A stretch of DNA of 64,000 nt from Rubrivivax rivuli. Its GTDB lineage: Bacteria > Pseudomonadota > Gammaproteobacteria > Burkholderiales > Burkholderiaceae_C. The stretch is from assembly GCF_004016505.1 (NCBI RefSeq), contig NZ_SACR01000005.1, forward strand, positions 248,001 to 312,000. The letters run 5' to 3'. The notes under the pieces were generated by a model, which had not been told where the DNA came from, made no database searches, and was given only the letters and a program-made list of their open reading frames with translations. Position 1 is the stretch's first letter, and each line of letters opens with the position of its first letter. Both the position numbers and the translations under genes were made by a program. Of this stretch, positions 60,753-64,000 are shown one piece after another.

Positions 60753-61625
60753 ATGACCGCGCCGGCCCGCAGCGGCATCGGCCTGCGCCAGCCGCACGGC
60801 ACCGCGCTGCTCGAGGCCCCGCCGCCGCTGGGTTTCGTGGAAGTGCACGCCGAGAACTATTTCGGCGCGGGCGGTGCGGCCTTGGCCCAGTTGCAGGCCG
60901 CCCGCGAGCGCTGGCCGCTCAGCCTGCATGGCGTGGGGCTGGGGCTGGGCTCGGCCGCCGGGCTGGATGCCGCGCACCTGCAGCAGCTGGCCGCGCTGGT
61001 GCGGCGCTTCGAGCCCGTGCTGGTCAGCGAGCACGCCTGCTTCGCCCGCGCGCCGCGCCGGTCTGGCGGGCCCGTGGTGCACGGCAACGACCTGCTGCCC
61101 ATCGCCTTCAACGCCGGCTCGCTGGCCCTCCTGGCGGCCAACGTGCAGCAGGCGCAGGACGCGCTGCGCCGGCCGCTGCTGCTGGAGAACCTCTCGGCCT
61201 ACGTGCACTGGGCCGATGACACCCTGGCCGAGCCCGAGTTCTTCAACGAACTGGCGCGCCGCACCGGCTGCGGCATGCTGCTGGACGTGAACAACCTCGT
61301 CGTCAACGCGCTGAACCAGGGCCTGGACGAAGCGGGTGCCGCCGAGGCGGCCTGCCGCTGGGTGGACGCGCTCACGCCCGGCATCGTGGGCGAGATCCAC
61401 CTCGCGGGTTATGCCGTGGCCGAGGGCATCGTCATCGACGACCACGGCAGCCGCGTGCACGCGCCGGTGTGGCAGGCCTACCGCCACGCCCTGCGGCGCC
61501 TGGGCTGGCGGCCCACGCTGGTGGAATGGGACACCGACCTGCCGGCGCTGCCTGTGCTGCTGGCCGAGGCGGCCGCCGCCGACGCGGCCTGGGCCGAGGT
61601 GGCCGGCCCGGTGCAGGCTGCCTGA
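60753..61625 (+). CDS. bufB: MNIO (DUF692) RiPP-modifying enzyme BufB
   Basis: The 290-residue TIM-barrel-type multinuclear non-heme iron oxidase has the DUF692 motifs GIGLRQPH, FVEVHAENYF, LSEHACF-like VLVSEHACF, LLENLSAYV, GCGMLLDVNNLVVNA and GEIHLAGYA. Those His/Glu/Asp/Asn residues form the di- or tri-iron site. It oxidatively modifies BufA cysteines. It lies between the precursor gene and bufC with short spacing. Confidence 0.93.
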   Translation: MTAPARSGIGLRQPHGTALLEAPPPLGFVEVHAENYFGAGGAALAQLQAARERWPLSLHGVGLGLGSAAGLDAAHLQQLAALVRRFEPVLVSEHACFARAPRRSGGPVVHGNDLLPIAFNAGSLALLAANVQQAQDALRRPLLLENLSAYVHWADDTLAEPEFFNELARRTGCGMLLDVNNLVVNALNQGLDEAGAAEAACRWVDALTPGIVGEIHLAGYAVAEGIVIDDHGSRVHAPVWQAYRHALRRLGWRPTLVEWDTDLPALPVLLAEAAAADAAWAEVAGPVQAA

Positions 61626-61635
61626 AGCGCGGCCC

Positions 61636-62472
61636 ATGGACGCCCACGCCAAGGAAGCCCTGCGCCAGCAGATGCTGTTGCGCACCCTGCTGGGCGACGC
61701 CCGCCCCGGCGTGGTGGCCGGCTGGCTGCGCACGGTGCCCGGCGGGCCCGACGTGAACCGCGGCCTGGCTGCCTACCGCGCCCACGCCAGCGCCCTGGCC
61801 GAGCGCGCGCTGGCCGCGGCCTTCCCCACCGTGCAGCAGCTGTTGGGCGAAGAGAGCTTCGCGCTGATGGCGCGCGACTTCTGGCGCCGGCAGCCGCCCG
61901 AGGGCGGCGACTTGGCCTGCTGGGGCGAGGGGCTGGCCGGCTTCATCGTGCAGGCGCCCACCCTGGCCGACGAGCCCTACCTGCCCGACATGGCCCGGCT
62001 GGAATGGGCGCTGCACCGCCTGCAGACGGCCCCCGACGCCCCGCCGCCCGACCCCCAAGGCACCCCGCCGGGCCTGGGCCTGCTGGCCACGGACGAACCG
62101 GCGGCACTGCGCCTGTGCCTGCCCCCGGGCAGCACGCTGCAAGCCTCGCGCTGGCCGGTCTTCAGCCTCTGGCAGGCCCACCGCGCGGCGGACCGCGACG
62201 CCGCCTTCGCGCTGGTGCGCCAGGCCCTGGCCGAGGGGCGCGGTGAGCAGGGCCTGCTCACGCGCCAGGGCTGGGCGCCGCGCCTGCAGCGGCTGCCACC
62301 CGCGGAAGCCGCTTTCGTGGGGGCGGTGCTGGCGGGGCAGACGCTGGCCACGGCCTTGCAGGCTGCCGGCGAGGGTTTCGACTTCGAGGCCTGGCTGATC
62401 GCCGCGCTGCAGCAGCGGCTGCTCGTGGCGGTGATGGCCCTGCCCGCAGCGGCGCTGTGCCCGCCGTGCTGA
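61636..62472 (+). CDS. bufC: BufC-type RiPP recognition protein (DUF2063)
   Basis: The 278-residue protein has the DUF2063 N-terminal helical domain (VNRGLAAYRAHASALAERAL, FPTVQQLLGEESFALMARDF, PDMARLEWALHR) and a C-terminal region resembling a RiPP recognition element. It binds the precursor and presents it to the BufB enzyme. The ATG at 61636 is 10 nt after the bufB stop. The C-terminus ends in LCPPC, an additional Cys pair. Confidence 0.9.
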   Translation: MDAHAKEALRQQMLLRTLLGDARPGVVAGWLRTVPGGPDVNRGLAAYRAHASALAERALAAAFPTVQQLLGEESFALMARDFWRRQPPEGGDLACWGEGLAGFIVQAPTLADEPYLPDMARLEWALHRLQTAPDAPPPDPQGTPPGLGLLATDEPAALRLCLPPGSTLQASRWPVFSLWQAHRAADRDAAFALVRQALAEGRGEQGLLTRQGWAPRLQRLPPAEAAFVGAVLAGQTLATALQAAGEGFDFEAWLIAALQQRLLVAVMALPAAALCPPC

Positions 62473-62537
62473 CTGCCAGAATGCGCGGCGCTGGCCTGGC
62501 GGCTGCCCAGGGTGTCTTGTCTCTTGATAGCCTCTTG

Positions 62538-63467
62538 ATGTTGTCGAAGTCTTTGCTCCCGGTCCGTGCGCTGCCGCTGGCCCTCGTGTTGATCACCGCC
62601 GGGGGCGCCCCGGCGCCGGCCCGGGCGCAGGGCGAGCCGCTGCCGCGCGACGAGCGCGAGCGCGCCTGCTGGCTGCAGCACACGCGCGAACGCACGCAGG
62701 TGCGGCTGAACGAGCCCACCGCGGTGGAAGTGGTGAACCTGCGTGACGGGGATGTCGTTCGTTCGCCCTTCCGCGTGGATTTCGCGATCCGCGGCATGGG
62801 CGTCATCCCGGCGGGCAAGGCCCACCCCAAGGCCGGCCACCACCACATGCTGCTCAACACGCCGCTGCCGCTGGTGCCGGGCGAGAAGATCCCCTTCAAC
62901 GACTTCCACCGCCACTTCGGCAAGGGGCAGACCGGCGCCGTGCTGGCGCTGCCGCCGGGCAAGCACACGCTGCGCCTGCTCTTCGCGGACCACGACCACC
63001 GGCCCTATTACGTGTTCAGCCCCGAACTGCGCATCACCGTGACCGGCCCGCGCGAAGGCCCGCCGCTGCGCATCAACCCGGGCGACCTCGCCGCGAGCTG
63101 CAAGGCCTGGTACCAGGACGAGCTGTCGCGCCCCCGGCCCGAAGGGCAGCGCGCGCTGATCGCCAACCTGCGCGATGGCGAGCCCGTGAGCAGCCCCTTC
63201 ACCGTGCGCCTGGCGGTGGACGGCTTCGGCGTGGCGCCCAAGGGCCACGGCGGCCCGGGGCTGGGCCACTTCCTGCTCGACGTGCGTGCCGCCGATGGCC
63301 GCGTGGTGCAGGCGCTCGACCTCGCCCACGGTGCCACGCAGGTGGCGCTGTTCCTGGCGCCGGGCAGCTACCAGCTGCGGCTGCGTTTCGTGGACGACAG
63401 CGGCAAGCGCGATCTCGTGCCCGTGAGCGAAACCGCGGTGCAGGTCACCACGCAGGAGAAGCTTTGA
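62538..63467 (+). CDS. Exported protein with two DUF4399 domains
   Basis: The 309-residue protein has a signal peptide (ending ARAQG) and two DUF4399 units: one around residues 80-185 (SPFRVDFAIRGMGV, KAHPKAGHHHMLLNT) and a second, more divergent one around 215-305 (SPFTVRLAVDGFGV, GGPGLGHFLLDV). The His-rich KAGHHH and DHDH segments suggest metal binding, but the family's role is unknown. It follows bufC by 65 nt on the same strand, so it may belong to a periplasmic metal-handling operon. Confidence 0.78.
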   Translation: MLSKSLLPVRALPLALVLITAGGAPAPARAQGEPLPRDERERACWLQHTRERTQVRLNEPTAVEVVNLRDGDVVRSPFRVDFAIRGMGVIPAGKAHPKAGHHHMLLNTPLPLVPGEKIPFNDFHRHFGKGQTGAVLALPPGKHTLRLLFADHDHRPYYVFSPELRITVTGPREGPPLRINPGDLAASCKAWYQDELSRPRPEGQRALIANLRDGEPVSSPFTVRLAVDGFGVAPKGHGGPGLGHFLLDVRAADGRVVQALDLAHGATQVALFLAPGSYQLRLRFVDDSGKRDLVPVSETAVQVTTQEKL

Positions 63468-64000
63468 ACCGTCCCAGGCCGGTGGGCGACCGCGGCAGGT
63501 GCTGGGGGGCTGGAGTGGCTGCGGCGTTCGGGCTGGCTGGGGCCGCCGCCCTGACCGGGCCGGCGGCCGCGCAGGGCGCTGCGCCAGCACCGCCGCTGCC
63601 GCCGCTGGTGGCCGCCGGCAAGATCGGCGCCGGCTGGCAGGTGGCCAACCTGCCCGACCAGAAACCGCCGCCCACGCGCTACAGCGCCGAGACCCTGGGC
63701 GACAGGCTGGTGCTGCGCCTGGAAGCCCAGGGCTCCTACGGCAACCTGCTGCACGCCCTGCCCGGCGTGGTGGCGCCGGCGCGGCTGGCCTGGTCGTGGC
63801 GCGTGGCTGAACCCAATGCGGGCACCGCGCTGCGCAGCAAGACGGGCGACGACGTGGCGGCCAAGGTCTGCCTCAGCTTCGATGCGCCCCTGGCCCAGGT
63901 GCCCTTTGGAGAACGCACGCTGCTGCGCATCGCGCGTTCACGCACCGGGCAAGACCTGCCGGCGGCCACGCTGTGCTGGGTGTGGGGCGGGCCCGAGGCC
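63464..64000 (+). CDS. Exported DUF3047 protein, 5' part
   Basis: The frame runs to the window edge, so the C-terminus is missing. It starts at TTG 63464 (overlapping the upstream stop) or GTG 63482, then has a signal peptide ending near GPAAAQG and a DUF3047 domain (YSAETLGDRLVLRLEAQGSY, WSWRVAEPNAGTAL, DDVAAKVCLSFDAP, ATLCWVWG). The family is a periplasmic jelly-roll-like domain of unknown function, common in betaproteobacteria. Coupling to the DUF4399 gene suggests one operon. Confidence 0.8.
   Translation, partial: MNRPRPVGDRGRCWGAGVAAAFGLAGAAALTGPAAAQGAAPAPPLPPLVAAGKIGAGWQVANLPDQKPPPTRYSAETLGDRLVLRLEAQGSYGNLLHALPGVVAPARLAWSWRVAEPNAGTALRSKTGDDVAAKVCLSFDAPLAQVPFGERTLLRIARSRTGQDLPAATLCWVWGGPEA

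Overview
The window is a gene-dense, very GC-rich (about 70%) chromosomal segment. Codon usage, the MSHA-type pilus system, a PEP-CTERM protein, the porin/PstS-like/chemoreceptor operon and a hairpin-rich repeat of a type I associate with this order all suggest a betaproteobacterium of the Burkholderiales (Rubrivivax/Ideonella/Leptothrix/Roseateles-like). The assignment is by gene content and style, not by a marker gene. About 51 protein genes fill the window. I saw no tRNA, rRNA, insertion sequence, phage gene or CRISPR array. Both ends cut through genes.

Layout: (1) 1-6047 (+) is a tightly overlapping amino-sugar/muropeptide recycling operon: GlcNAc kinase (partial), GntR regulator, SIS-type glucosamine-6-phosphate deaminase, NagZ-like hexosaminidase, AmpG-like permease and a secreted GH16-like protein. 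(2) 6052-7311 (-) encodes a DUF418 membrane protein; 7543-10397 (+) is a two-gene molybdenum hydroxylase lacking its FAD subunit. (3) 10401-27764 (-) is a long same-strand block. A coxS-coxL-coxM-coxD molybdenum hydroxylase set lies at one end and coxE (VWA) at the other. Between them sits a complete beta-glucoside locus: LacI regulator, TonB-dependent receptor, flavin-dependent tryptophan-halogenase-family enzyme, sugar ABC transporter and GH1 beta-glucosidase. (4) 28059-30860 (+) is a LytS/LytR-like two-component system coupled to a GIN-domain (DUF2807) exported protein. (5) 30861-37916 (-) holds an AcoR-like regulator without an AAA+ domain, a porin/PstS-like/chemoreceptor operon, and an orphan GspE-type ATPase with four predicted c-di-GMP-binding MshEN half-motifs. 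(6) 38132-44403 holds a winged-helix regulator, a REP-like repeat, a single-chain 5-oxoprolinase, a membrane-anchored TIR protein on the opposite strand and pyroglutamyl peptidase; peptidase and oxoprolinase are consecutive steps. (7) 44421-60295 (-) is a PEP-CTERM protein followed by a 13-gene MSHA pilus cluster in the order E-G-A-C-D-O-P-Q-I-N-J-K-L. (8) 60461-64000 (+) is a bufferin (copper-binding RiPP) cluster bufA1-bufB-bufC followed by DUF4399 and DUF3047 proteins.

The most interesting items are: the bufferin operon with a candidate ECF-sigma promoter; the halogenase inside a beta-glucoside uptake locus that splits a cox-type operon and carries two operator-like palindromes 147 bp apart; a near-consensus sigma-28 (FliA) promoter upstream of the MSHA major pilin; a 1399-residue MshQ-like tip/adhesin candidate; the four-motif GspE ATPase; and a TIR protein retaining the SARM1-like catalytic glutamate context between two pyroglutamate genes. 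All functions are read from motifs and context; none has been tested by a database search.
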